64,000 bases of DNA from Dictyophora rubrovolvata (Eukaryota; Basidiomycota; Agaricomycetes; Phallales; Phallaceae), in the NCBI GenBank assembly GCA_029959195.1, contig CP114123.1, forward strand, positions 1,736,001 to 1,800,000. Reading direction: 5' to 3'. Of this stretch, positions 11,644-21,857 are shown piece by piece. Position 1 is the first letter of the stretch. Every line of letters begins with the position of its first letter. Below the pieces are notes generated by a model. That model searched no databases and was not told where the DNA came from. It worked only from the letters and a program-made list of their open reading frames with translations. Both the position numbers and the translations under genes were made by a program.

Positions 11644-12162
11644 GTTATGACATATATACGTTCTCAAGTTCGTTATCTATTTCAAACTGAGATTCAAATC
11701 TCTAGCATACTTGTATATAAAGCCTCCTATACTTCGTAGCTAGACTTCTCTTCAGACTTAATATCAAACCTAGTTTGATATCTCAATATAGTCTTCATTT
11801 CCCAATAGCACTTCAGTCATTTCCAAATGCTTTAAATCTAAACCATCAGTAGCGACAACGCCGTTCCGGCGTTGGATCCACTACTTCTTCCATCTCTTGT
11901 TCTTCTGCTTTCTAGTTGACGATCTATTCTACCAGATCGTTTTAGACTTCTTGGAGCTTCGGCTCAACGATATTCTACGACGACTCGAAGATCCCGAATG
12001 ATGTCAAGACAAGTAGAGCCAACGTCCAGAGGACTGTCGTGGTACAACCCACTCAGGTTGAGACCGCGCTCTACGACATTACGGTGATGTTTGTATCATC
12101 ATTAAATACGATTATTAACGTTTATACATTCGTCGCTGATACCCGAGAATCGGTACTTAACA
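11644..12162 (+). mobile_element. R1 LTR-like insertion in TRG
   Basis: The right part (11862-12162) is the inverted counterpart of R1 at 861-1129 and 21994-22316. The whole stretch could be an LTR from TGTTATGACA to GTACTTAACA. The left boundary is a guess because the other copies are truncated, and no target duplication is seen. Confidence 0.45.
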
Positions 12163-12892
12163 CCTATCCTCGAAACGTACCTTTGATGCGGAAAGAAGAC
12201 GATGTCTATAGCCGCTTTTTGAATGTCGCAACAGTCACCTCATTAAAAAAAGAAAGCTTTCGAAACATCAGCAAACCTAGTTGAAGTCAAGAGCGTTAAT
12301 CCCGCTGAAACTCAGGTTGAATCCAAGAGGGATCTGAACGCTTACATTGCTGGGCTCCGCTGGAAGATCAGTCAGCAAGGAGATGATGACGAAGAAGGAT
12401 TGGAAGAGATTATTCAGGTTCTAAAGACGTGTGTTAAGAAGAAGACGACGGATGGGACTTCGTATTGATATGCACCGCTCAGGAGTACGCAGAGATCCAG
12501 GGAACCAGTGTTTATGTATGTCGAGGGAAAATAAGAGATTTTTAGGTAGATAGAAAGAATTGGATAGTAGAATCCATAGATAGAAGATATATTTCTTAAG
12601 CTCAAACTGAAGGAAAAGTTGCGAAAAATGGGGGAAAAACTCTCTCCTGATGATATTTTTTGTTTAACTATTGGTTATTATATACATGGTTTATGAGTAA
12701 GCAGGAATGAGGAACTTAAGTATCTAATAAGTATGAAGGAAAGGCGAGAAACTGCACTCAATACGAATCAAATACTAATTGCAATATAGTCAAATGCTGA
12801 CCAAACGCGCCATTGCTAATTAGTCTATTCCACGTGATCTCCGTGTAAGCCGTTCCGGTCCTCAACAGTATCAAGGTCCCCAGGAAAAACAA

Positions 12893-15340
12893 GTGTCACC
12901 TACCTTTGCAATACCTAGCATCCCTGTTAGAGCTGTCGTTCCCCCGAAAGCAGTCCCTGAACCAGCCCCAGCCTCCATTCCACCCATTTTAAAAGTTGTA
13001 GAGCATCCCTATCGTGCTCAAATCACTCGTAAAGTCGTCGTCGAACCTGCAGATGCCTTTGAAATGAGTCGAAGTGTGGTGCTAAGTGTTGAAGAATTGC
13101 TCACCTTGTTTCCTGATGTTAGCAAATATTTTCAGGATGCTACGACAATTCGACAAGAGGTGAATTCGAAGAAAGATTTAGCCATGGTGAGCACAGTGGC
13201 TACCTATTTAGTCAGAGGAGTTTCTAGCGTTGAAGAAAACGCCATCGCAGAGAAGAAAGATCTAGAACGTCGAAGTGAAAAATTATTGAATAAAGAAAGA
13301 GAAGTTAGCCATGATCATCTTGATTGTGAATCATTTAAAGAAAGATATCGTCCCCCGTTGTTTCCCATGTTTTCTTATGCCATTGAATCCCACAGAATTG
13401 AACCGCCCATGTATTCGCCTTCCCCGCATGTAGGACTAAGTACATTGCCTGCTATTCGTTTGACTGCCCCTCCTGTATCCTCATGCCATTCTACTCTTGC
13501 TAATCCTCCTAGATCCGCATTCATCGAATCGTCCGTCATCGCCGTTGACCAAGAGGGTTTAGAAACGAAGGGTTCGCGACCACATGTTTTGAAGAAGATT
13601 GCGCCATTGCCTGGAGACCCTAAAGGAGAATTAGCTCAATTTAGAACGTCTCGGATAGTCGTACCTGACCGTCCATACCTTTCAAAGCTACCTTACGAAG
13701 AACGCCCGTCGTGTCTGGTCAAATTCGCGACGGCATCCATAGCACCGAAGCCCGGAAGAGAAGCTCCTATACGACATGCAGCAGTTGTCAACCAGAACGT
13801 AAAGAAAGCGCATCTTAGAAAGCATGCCCCTATCTTCCAGCTTGCTCATTTCATCCTTCCAATTGCTGTCCTCGCCGTTTATATTTTGTTTCGACCTTTA
13901 TTCCAGTTTAACAATTTCGTTGCGGAGTCATTTGATGAAGCTAGAAACGAAAGATTAGGAAGAATTGAGACATCTTGGATAGTCGTACCTACCCCCGCAT
14001 ATCTCGAAATGTCGTCTCATGAAGCATTCCTCATTCACATCGCATATCCAGAATCCTCGCCCTCGCCCCAATTTATAAACCCGCACTTGTTTTTCGTCGA
14101 ATTTCCAAGAGTCTCTATTACAACATTACGCGTAAACGAATTGTCCATCACCAACGTTATTCGAGGGAATCACGAGATGAAAGAATGTCGACGAGTTTTG
14201 AAGAAAGTCGCGCCGTTACCCCACGTCCCTGGAGAATTAGTTCAGTTAGGAGTGTTTCAAATCATTGTATCTACATGTCTGTCCCCTGCCAAGTTGCCTA
14301 GTGAAGAACGACTCGTGTGCCTGCAAAGTCTACGTGGAACGCTTCCTCCCAAGTTCAAGAGCCCACATGTTTTCCATATCAACTTTTCAACGTCTTTCCC
14401 AGCAGTGCAGCCCTTGGACGAAGTCCCTATGCTTAGTGTGAAGGTTTCCGCTTCCATAATAACAGAGCTTGCACCCATTTTCTCGGCTCAACCTTTAACA
14501 TTCCATTCACGCCCTAGTTTATCCATCGTTCCGACATCTCCACAAGCCAAATGCTTTCAGACGCGACTAGATGAGTCTCCAAGCTATACGCGAACGCGAC
14601 ACAATGTCGGATGGAAAGACCTGAGTCTGGCCCGGAACCTTGGCGTCGAAACAGACCAGAACGCTGAGACGAAACTTGGTTATATCGAGCCCATGTGCAA
14701 GGGTTGGAGAGATCAAAGGAGTCTGCACGCCAGCGGAAGAAGACAGCATCGTCAGCAGTGTTCATATCGAAGTGTTCCGTTACATACCACATCAGAGAAA
14801 ACTCGCATCGTCTATCGATATTCCCGTGTTCGGCTAGTCTCTTCCCAGATGCTCTTATTCCAGCTTGAAAATCCACACGCCTCCATTGTTGAAACTTCGC
14901 CAGCCTGCAAAACGTCACGAAACGATCTTTCTATGCCTAGTATGGTAGTCCCTGTTAAATGCGGAGAAATGGTAAGTCGAGAGAAGAATGCACAAGCAAC
15001 TACTCCAGAGAAGACTCGCGTAGTGTTTCTGTATCACTTTCCTTGTCCCATTCTCCCTTCAACGCTCTATCAAATATCCTTTATCTCGACATCCTTGCGA
15101 GCAAGACGATTGCAGACGTTATCAGAAGAGTCCCAAGGTGTACACGAACACGTCGAATGTAAAGACCTGGGTCTAGTCTGTATTCTTGGCATGGAAGTAG
15201 AGCCATTGTCCGGAAGACAAAGGGTGGAGTTTGAATCCCAGCCGAAATGGATGGTGCAGCGGGAGATTTGCCTCTTGTCGTGTCCCGATACCAACCTTAT
15301 TGTGTGCGTTCATTGGATGCTGAGAATATCGCTAAGATAG
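12893..15340 (+). CDS. Long 815-codon ORF inside TRG, internally repetitive
   Basis: The ORF is open throughout. Its first 100 residues (Pro/Val/Ala-rich, then VVLSVEELLTLFPDVSKYFQ and DATTIRQEV) resemble the linker between gag and protease in large fungal Gypsy elements. The rest matches nothing I recognise and shows internal repeats: VLKKIAPLP and SRIVVPDRPYLSKLPYEER near residues 235-275 recur as VLKKVAPLPHVPGEL and LSPAKLPSEER near 440-475, and two EKTR(I/V)V segments lie further on. A hydrophobic segment FILPIAVLAVYILFRPLF near residue 325 could span a membrane. It may be an accessory ORF of the element, or a chance survivor. Function is unknown. Confidence 0.4.
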   Translation: MSPTFAIPSIPVRAVVPPKAVPEPAPASIPPILKVVEHPYRAQITRKVVVEPADAFEMSRSVVLSVEELLTLFPDVSKYFQDATTIRQEVNSKKDLAMVSTVATYLVRGVSSVEENAIAEKKDLERRSEKLLNKEREVSHDHLDCESFKERYRPPLFPMFSYAIESHRIEPPMYSPSPHVGLSTLPAIRLTAPPVSSCHSTLANPPRSAFIESSVIAVDQEGLETKGSRPHVLKKIAPLPGDPKGELAQFRTSRIVVPDRPYLSKLPYEERPSCLVKFATASIAPKPGREAPIRHAAVVNQNVKKAHLRKHAPIFQLAHFILPIAVLAVYILFRPLFQFNNFVAESFDEARNERLGRIETSWIVVPTPAYLEMSSHEAFLIHIAYPESSPSPQFINPHLFFVEFPRVSITTLRVNELSITNVIRGNHEMKECRRVLKKVAPLPHVPGELVQLGVFQIIVSTCLSPAKLPSEERLVCLQSLRGTLPPKFKSPHVFHINFSTSFPAVQPLDEVPMLSVKVSASIITELAPIFSAQPLTFHSRPSLSIVPTSPQAKCFQTRLDESPSYTRTRHNVGWKDLSLARNLGVETDQNAETKLGYIEPMCKGWRDQRSLHASGRRQHRQQCSYRSVPLHTTSEKTRIVYRYSRVRLVSSQMLLFQLENPHASIVETSPACKTSRNDLSMPSMVVPVKCGEMVSREKNAQATTPEKTRVVFLYHFPCPILPSTLYQISFISTSLRARRLQTLSEESQGVHEHVECKDLGLVCILGMEVEPLSGRQRVEFESQPKWMVQREICLLSCPDTNLIVCVHWMLRISLR

Positions 15341-15539
15341 CGAGAGCGGAAGCAATAAAGAAGATATCGCCAGAACGAGAAGCCGAGGAAGACGATCCGG
15401 AACCCTCTTGTCGAATAAACCATTCCCCAACGTCCCCCTTTCACATTGCCGTCTTGATTTTAGTCGCCTTTATCTTCCATGTTTTGAGTGTCGCTTTCGC
15501 CTTTCTCGTTTATTCTCATGTGCTCGCCATTTCTTACAA

Positions 15540-16500
15540 TGTTCATCGTCTCTCCGCCACGCGATTTCGAGAAGAAGAACATGAAGGAAGAAATATTAAG
15601 GAAAGAATGTTGATTTTATACACTGCAAAGTCTTTCACTGCGTCTTTCTCTTCAACCAACTTCAACTGTATCAATGACAGTGTCGACTCATTCGCCCTCC
15701 AGCTCGCTTTCCATTTGTTATTCATCTCGAGCATCTTATTCTTCCACGTTATCATTCTTGTCATTCTCGCTGCTTAGAGATTTACCCATGAGACTGTGTT
15801 CTTATTGTCTTGCTGTCAACCTATTTTGATTTTTGTATCTGGTTTTCATTTCTTCCATTTTTTTCTGTCGCACATTCTTCATATTTCTCGTTTTATTTCT
15901 CATCTCACATTTCTCGTCTAATATTTCTTTCCTCATATTTCTTTATTCTCTCTCCCCTTTTGTTGTTCAATTTAATCATTTCTCTTTTATAAATTTCCGG
16001 ATACTCCCTTTTCATATCACTGTTTTGAATTGGTCGATTGCATGTTGTCGCCTCTGTCCTTTCACACATATTCTCAGGTTCCCACCTTTCTTGCAATGCC
16101 CATCGTCTCGCCGTTCACCACGCGATCTCAAGGAGAAAGAACATGAAAGAAGAAGAAATAATTGGCCAGGAAAGGACGTCGGATTTATACAATGCAAAGT
16201 CCTTCTCGCTACGTCTTTCTCTTCAATCAACTTCAACTGTATCAATGACGTCGTTGACCCAGCTTCACCTTTTAATTGCTATTCATCTCGAGCTTCCCAC
16301 TTCTTTGTCTCGTCATTCTAGTCACTTTCGCTGTGCAAGATTTCATGTTCTTCGAGGACCTTTGCCTTCATTTATTACGAGTTCCCAAATTTATTCGCAC
16401 TATCCATCAATACTCCCTATTTTCATTCCATATCCCTCGACCTCTCTTGATCCCCAAATCCATGCAGAATGAACAAGAGCCAGCTCCAACAAACCGACTG
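15540..16500 (+). repeat. Degenerate ~550-bp tandem duplication in TRG
   Basis: The stretch around 15540-15770 is repeated around 16090-16320. Both contain a segment with ACCACGCGAT or CCACGCGATT, then AGAACATGAA, ATGCAAAGTC or CTGCAAAGTC, and CTTCAACTGTATCAATGAC. Both encode hydrophobic, low-complexity reading frames. No gene function is assigned. Confidence 0.55.
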
Positions 16501-17481
16501 TCTCTGGTTTAGTATCATCTTTGGAGTATATGTCGCGAGATATCACATCCACAGCCATGCAAGACAAGAGTTATTGTTTATTAGGAAATTAATGGTGGAG
16601 CATGCTATTAGAGTCGTGTTGATAGCAATGGTCGTGGAAGAAGAGTAATGCCAGCAGCAGATCAAAAATGTGACCCTGAATCTAGTACCGGTGTAAGCTT
16701 CACTATGCACAAAAGGAAAATAATACGCCTAGCGAAATACACAAGAAAAGAATGGGTGAGGTAGTCAATCTCCGCGGAGCGAGTCCAGGTGCTGCTTAGT
16801 GCGTAATAGGAGGGGGAGGTGATGGAAACAACAACAAACAACAACAACCAAAAGACAGTTACTGTTAACAAATCAAGGGTTGCTTGTGAGGCAAAGTACG
16901 ATAATTGCAATAACTCAGATCGCAAGTTTATACTCCGAAATGTACAGTCTCAGAGTTTTCCAAAGGTAAAGACGTGAGCATAGAGATAGACAAGAGGCAA
17001 AACCAAAAACACTAAACAAAAAACCACAAACTTAAACTTGAGTCAAACCAACATAGGTATTGCTGCTGTTACAGGTATTTACATGCAGTATTTATACATT
17101 TTGGAACAATAAGAATGTTTTTGGACTTTGAGTGGCAACACAATTAGTAATTGTGAGCTGGATTTGTAATAAAGAAAGAAAAGAAACAAAGAGAAAGCGA
17201 GTAATGAAAAAAAGGGGCATATGAGTCAGTGAGGCTATACTATTATAAAGAGTGAACAAAAGAATTTCAAGGCAATGACAAAACAAAAGAAAGAAAGGAG
17301 CAATACAAAAGAATGGATTTAGAATCAATACAAGTACAAAAGGAAAGAAAAAGGAGCAAACAAGAAAGGAAACAATGGGGATAGGAGGTCATTTTATTCA
17401 TCCTTACTAATTTTCCCAAAATAGACATCACCATCGATAAGCGCTTCACAGCCTCAGAATTTCAATCTTCATCTCCTTCCT

Positions 17482-18087
17482 TTAACCTCGGAAACGATGT
17501 GCGTTCGCCACTGCCATATGTATCTGCGTATTTCGTTGTTGAACTCTTGTTAAAGAGCTCCAATCGTACGGAACTAAAGGTCTTCGTTCAAGGTACTCGG
17601 GAAGCGATTGGGAAGTATCAACCTCTAGCGGACAGTAGTCAGGGGCAGGGTGATTGTCAATCGCATTAGCAGGAGCATCCATGAAAAGAAATTCATCATG
17701 ATAAAGAAGTGGTTGATGGAATATGAACTGCCAAACAGATTGTTTGCTATGAGGAAACTGGCAAATCCAAGCCAATTCATATGAACGTGCCAGTATATTA
17801 ATATGGATTGTTTCATTCATTTTTGGATTCTCGGGGAATTCCAGTTTCTCATAGGGTACCTGGTATTCTTGAATGGGGACTAGAGAATGCGGCCATAACG
17901 TACTTCTGTCTACCTCGATGTTTGCACCAGAGATGCAATAAATCCGTATTGTTGATATGAAGTTGGCATATCGTTCATCCAAAGTTATCCCTGTAAAAGG
18001 ATAAAAGGGGTAAGGAAGGAAGGAAGTGGGGGCAAGTGATTCATAACCAAGAGGTTGCACAGAGCTCATGATGGAAGGGAAGGACAA
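17482..18087 (-). CDS. ORF A' of E3 (unknown protein, about 200 aa)
   Basis: This is the longest open copy of the second ORF. It begins MSFPSIMSSVQPLGYES and has IEVDRSTLWPHSLVPIQEY near residue 55, NETIHINILARSYEL near 90, SVWQFIFHQPLL near 112 and LFMDAPANAIDNHP near 130. It is about 85-90% identical by eye to ORF A of E1. No signal peptide, membrane segment or catalytic motif is evident, and no known family is recognised. Conservation of a long frame in a separate insertion suggests it encoded a protein when the element was active. Confidence 0.55.
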   Translation of the reverse strand: MSFPSIMSSVQPLGYESLAPTSFLPYPFYPFTGITLDERYANFISTIRIYCISGANIEVDRSTLWPHSLVPIQEYQVPYEKLEFPENPKMNETIHINILARSYELAWICQFPHSKQSVWQFIFHQPLLYHDEFLFMDAPANAIDNHPAPDYCPLEVDTSQSLPEYLERRPLVPYDWSSLTRVQQRNTQIHMAVANAHRFRG

Positions 18088-18209
18088 GAAAGGATGGAAT
18101 TAATTTAGGCTCCAAAAGAAAAGAAACAAGACAACAAAAGAGGGGAATAAGATAAAGAAGTCCTTGTTTTTCGTTTTAATTAGTCCTGATTATTCAAATG
18201 AAGTACTTC

Positions 18210-18878
18210 CTATAGCGTTATCCCAGATGTTTTAAATATAGCTGTACAGAATTTCCGAAGTTGATGTAGCTTGGGGACAGTAGAAACAGGAGTCGTAGGA
18301 CAAAAAGAAGGTGATGAAGGTTTGGTGGGAGGATCAAAGGTGGAGATAGGAGGTTTAGGAGTCATGGGAAATTGCGGAGTACCAGAATTGTAGAAAGGAA
18401 GGAAAATTTCAGGTTCTGGCATGTGCTGATATCGACGACGGATCCATGAACAAGGGACATTGAATACAATGTGCCAGAATGCATGTCCGTGTTCAGCAGT
18501 AGCCTATATCCTAGTAACCGTGTCCAGTAGACCTATGTGAATTGTGTATATATTCACCACAACGAACCATTCTTCATATCCTTCTAACCATAATCATGTT
18601 CCAAAAGAAACCTTCTTATCGCCTGCATCTGAATACAAGATCAGATCTGAAGCTTTATATCGACTGATAATAATGGAGTTCGGGTATAATGGTAATAAGG
18701 TGGAGGGATCGAGGTTGAGGTGTGCATAGGATGTGAAGTAGACGTAGTACTGAGTGTCCAAATCACAGAGATTGATATCAGGAGTAGGAGGGACAAAACG
18801 AAAACAATCAGAGTCATCGATAGAAGGAGCGCGAAGGGATGGCAGGAAACGAGAAGAGTGAATTTGGAGTGAGGACAT
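18210..18878 (-). pseudogene. ORF D of E3 (diverged counterpart of ORF C)
   Basis: It starts MSSLQIHSSRFLPSLRAP and includes INLCDLDTQYYVYFTS, then LDPSTLLPLYPNSIII, the same core as DPTTLLP in ORF C. The Pro/Ser-rich C-terminal section near 18210-18420 parallels the Pro-rich end of ORF C. It occupies the first-ORF position, about 160 bp after the element start. Function is unknown and the copy is decayed. Confidence 0.45.
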
Positions 18879-19136
18879 ATCTTTTGTATCAACGTTTTTG
18901 GGATAAAAAAAATGTTTGGATGTGGGTTTTAGGTAGTTGCAAAGGTGAATTCAAGCTCCGAGGGACATATTGTGGGATTAGGGAATCTTCAGAACATTTA
19001 CCCTAAATTTTGCCAAATATAGATTTTGGTGCGCGACACCAGTGAAGTGATAATGGCCACATTTGGGCTTGAAACGAGGATTTTTTTATTTTGGTGTCAC
19101 TGACGATGGAGTGTCAGTATTAAGGTCCCCAGGAGA

Positions 19137-19454
19137 TGTTGAGGATTATGACAGCTTACAAGGAGAATCCTTTGTTGAGTTCATTTTTATTATAATTCAG
19201 AAACTCTTTATTTTCCGCACATCTCTGTCCCCATTCCCAAGTGCTGACACAGCTTTCCTATGACCCCACAAATCCTTCCCATCTTTCAAATACTAAAACT
19301 CCGAATTTGCATTAGACTTATAATCAAAAATGTATATAAAAATTCTCTTTACACTAGAATAAGATTAGCTTTTGGCTCCCCCTTTGTTTTTGAGTGAGAT
19401 ACACATTCACTGATTCCCTGAAGCTCTCTGCTTAGCTCCCGCCCTCATACATCA
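19137..19454 (+). repeat. Right LTR of TRG
   Basis: Partner of the repeat at 9810-10127, with the same length and orientation. G1 coding sequence resumes immediately after it. Confidence 0.85.
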
Positions 19455-21857
19455 GCATACTCAAATGGCTTCGCGAGCACCAGCTATACCTTAAGGCAGA
19501 GAAATGCGAGTTCTGCCAGACCAAGATTGAGTACCTTGGGATGGTCATATCTGAGAATGCTGTTGAAATGGATCCTGTGAAGGTCTCGGGTGTCAGAGAC
19601 TGGCCTGTCCCGAGAAACGTCACTGAAGTTCAATCCTTCCTCGGTTTTGCTAATTTCTATTGTCGTTTCATCAAAGACTTCTCTCGTATCGCACTCCCAA
19701 TGTTCGGTCTGACCAAAAAGGACACTTTGTTCATCTGGTCCGACAATTGTCAGCAAGCCTTCGATACACTCAAGCTCTCAATCACTTCGGCTCCCATCTT
19801 GCTCATCCCAGACCCTGCTAAACCCTACAAGGTTGAGGCAGACAGCTCCGACTTTGCTTCTGGCGCAGTTCTCTCACAGCTATTGGATGAGGATGGTAAA
19901 TGGCACCCTGTCACATTCTTCTCCAAAGCCCTGAGCCCCATAGAATGCAACTACAAGATTCATGACAAGGAAATGCTGGCGATAATTCGAGCCTTGGAAG
20001 AATGGCAACACTTTCTTGAAGGCGCAAGTCACCCCATCGACATTCGCACTGACCATAAGAACTTAGAGTACTTTATGACTGCTCACAACCTCAATTGTCA
20101 GCAAGCTCGGTGGTCAGTCTATCTTGCTCGATTTGACTTCACCCTCCAGCACATCCCAGGTAAGTCAATGGGGAAGCCCAACAGCCTCTCTTGACATGCA
20201 GATCATGGATCGGGAAAGGACAATAACCAAGGGATCACCCTTATCTGACCCGAGATGTTTGCAATCAATGCCCTGCAAACATTCCATATCCGAGGAGAAG
20301 AGGAAGACTTCCTACGTCAGATTCGCAAGGCCAATCGAGAAGGCAAGCATGAGGATAGCGTCTCCAAAGCCATCACTTCTCTTCGAGCTCTCAGTGGTCA
20401 CTCGGTCCATACCAGCGAATGGTCTGAAGATCAGGATGTTCTCTACTACCGTGATAAGATTTACGTTCCCAATGTTGAGGATCTGTGACGAGAGATCGTT
20501 GCACGTCATCATGATACCAAAGTTGGTGGTCACCCTGGTCGTTTCAAAACTCTGGAACTGGTCTCTCGGACCTTTTGGTGGCCAGGTGTGTCCCGGTACA
20601 TCCAACGGTACGTCGAAGCCTGCGATCTCTGCTTGCGTACGAAAATAGCTCGCCACGCACCCTTTGGCAAGTTGTGCCCCACCGAGACACCACACTGTCC
20701 TTGGGAGTTCATATCAGTTGATTTCATTGTTGAACTCCCAGAATCTAATGGGTATGACGTGATCCTCTCTGTGGTGGATTCGCTAACCAAACGAGTTCAT
20801 TTCATTCCCACATTCACCACCATCGACGTGTCTGGTCTTGCAAATCTATACCTGTAACATGTGTGGAAGTTGCATGGTCTCCCTGACAAAATCATTTCTG
20901 ACAGAGGGCCACAGTTCGTGGCATGCTTCACGAAGGAACTCTCTCGACTCCTTGGCATTTGACTCGCCACATCCACAGCCTACCATCCCCAAACCAATGG
21001 TCAGACCGAGAGGGTTAATGCGGAAGTCAAACAGTACCTCTGACTCTTCACCTCGGAACGACAGGATGACTGGGATAGGCTGCTTCCCATGGCCAAGTTC
21101 GCATACAACAACCACGTACACTCAGCTACGCAAGTGACACCATTTGAGTTGGACACAGGCCATCAACCACGTATGGGCTTTGAACCTCATACCCCCGAAT
21201 CAAAAATCGAGTCTGTCAACGAGTTCAAAGACCGTATGTCATCGACTATTGAAGAAGCCAGAGCCACTATCATCAAGGCCAAGGAAGACATGGCCAAGTA
21301 CTATGATCGTAAATGACTCCCAACTCCCGAGTATAAGATTAGTGACAAGGTCTACCTCGATGCCAGTGACATTCGCACCACCAGGCCTTTGGCAAAGTTG
21401 TCCCATCACTTCCTAGGGCCTTTTCCTATAGCAGCAAAAGTTGGCTCTCATTCATATCATCTACTCCTACCCAAATCAATGTCATGGCTCCACCCAGTCT
21501 TTCATGTCGCGAAGTTATGTCCGAGAACAGAAGATACCATCCCAGGTCGTCGTTCTTGAATCCCTCCTCCTCCCGAGATTCACGATGATGGAGAACATTA
21601 TGTTGTGGAAGAGGTCTTGGATAGTCGAGTCCAATGGAGCAAACTCGAATTTAAGGTTCATTGGGAAGGTTATGGCCTGGAGCATGATCAATGGGTACCA
21701 GAGAAGGACCTTGCAGCCCCCGATCTCTTGGGTAAATTCTATCAAGAGCATCCTGATGCACCATGTGCAATAAATGGTCTATTGTTCTGTCCACGGCCAA
21801 TCCGACCTTGGGAGAGACTGCAGGTGTCGGGTCGATGCCTGGTCAAAGGGGGGGGGG
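19455..21857 (+). mobile_element. G1 RT end, RNase H, integrase and chromodomain
   Basis: After TRG, the G1 pol continues. LREHQLYLKAEKCEF and the connection FANFYCRFIKDFSRIALP come first, then RNase H with DSSDFASGAVLSQ and TDHKNLEYFM. An integrase follows with an H-H-C-C-type zinc region near 20500-20640 and a core containing SVDFIVELPES. A chromodomain LEFKVHWEGYGLEHDQWVPE is near 21650. A run of G residues (21848-21857) is the polypurine tract before the LTR. It is broken in several places. The chromodomain places the element among chromoviruses, which target heterochromatin. Confidence 0.85.

Larger units (their letters stand above)
16692..19038 (-). mobile_element. E3: third copy of the two-ORF element, in TRG
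   Basis: On the minus strand it starts TGTCGCGCACC (19038) and ends GCTTACA (16692). The 4-bp flanks on the plus strand are CCGG (16688-16691) and CCAG (19039-19042), one difference. Length is 2,347 bp with no later insertion, which matches the net lengths of E1 and E2. It carries ORF D (first position) and ORF A' (second position), then the 3' non-coding section with a TATA-like site (TATTTATAC near 17090 on the plus strand). It is the most compact copy in the window. It is a fossil. Confidence 0.7.
9810..19454 (+). mobile_element. TRG: LTR element with gag but no visible polymerase
   Basis: Two direct repeats of 318 bp (9810-10127 and 19137-19454) bound a 9.0-kb interior. After the left repeat a primer-binding-like TGGTGACCACC follows. 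The interior has a Gypsy-type gag (10415-11515), a long 815-codon ORF (12893-15340), tandem degenerate repeats (15.5-16.4 kb) and the inserted E3. I find no RT, RNase H or integrase, so it resembles a large non-autonomous (TR-GAG/LARD-like) element. The LTRs differ at only about five positions, so it is younger than G1. The flanks CGCGT and GCATA do not match, so no target duplication is visible. It is broken. Confidence 0.7.

Noticed and set aside
19023-19042. TTTTGGTGCGCGACACC as an LTR primer-binding site
   Set aside because: Its position and orientation in all three copies show that it is the start of the E element (TGTCGCGCACC on the other strand), not a site after an LTR.
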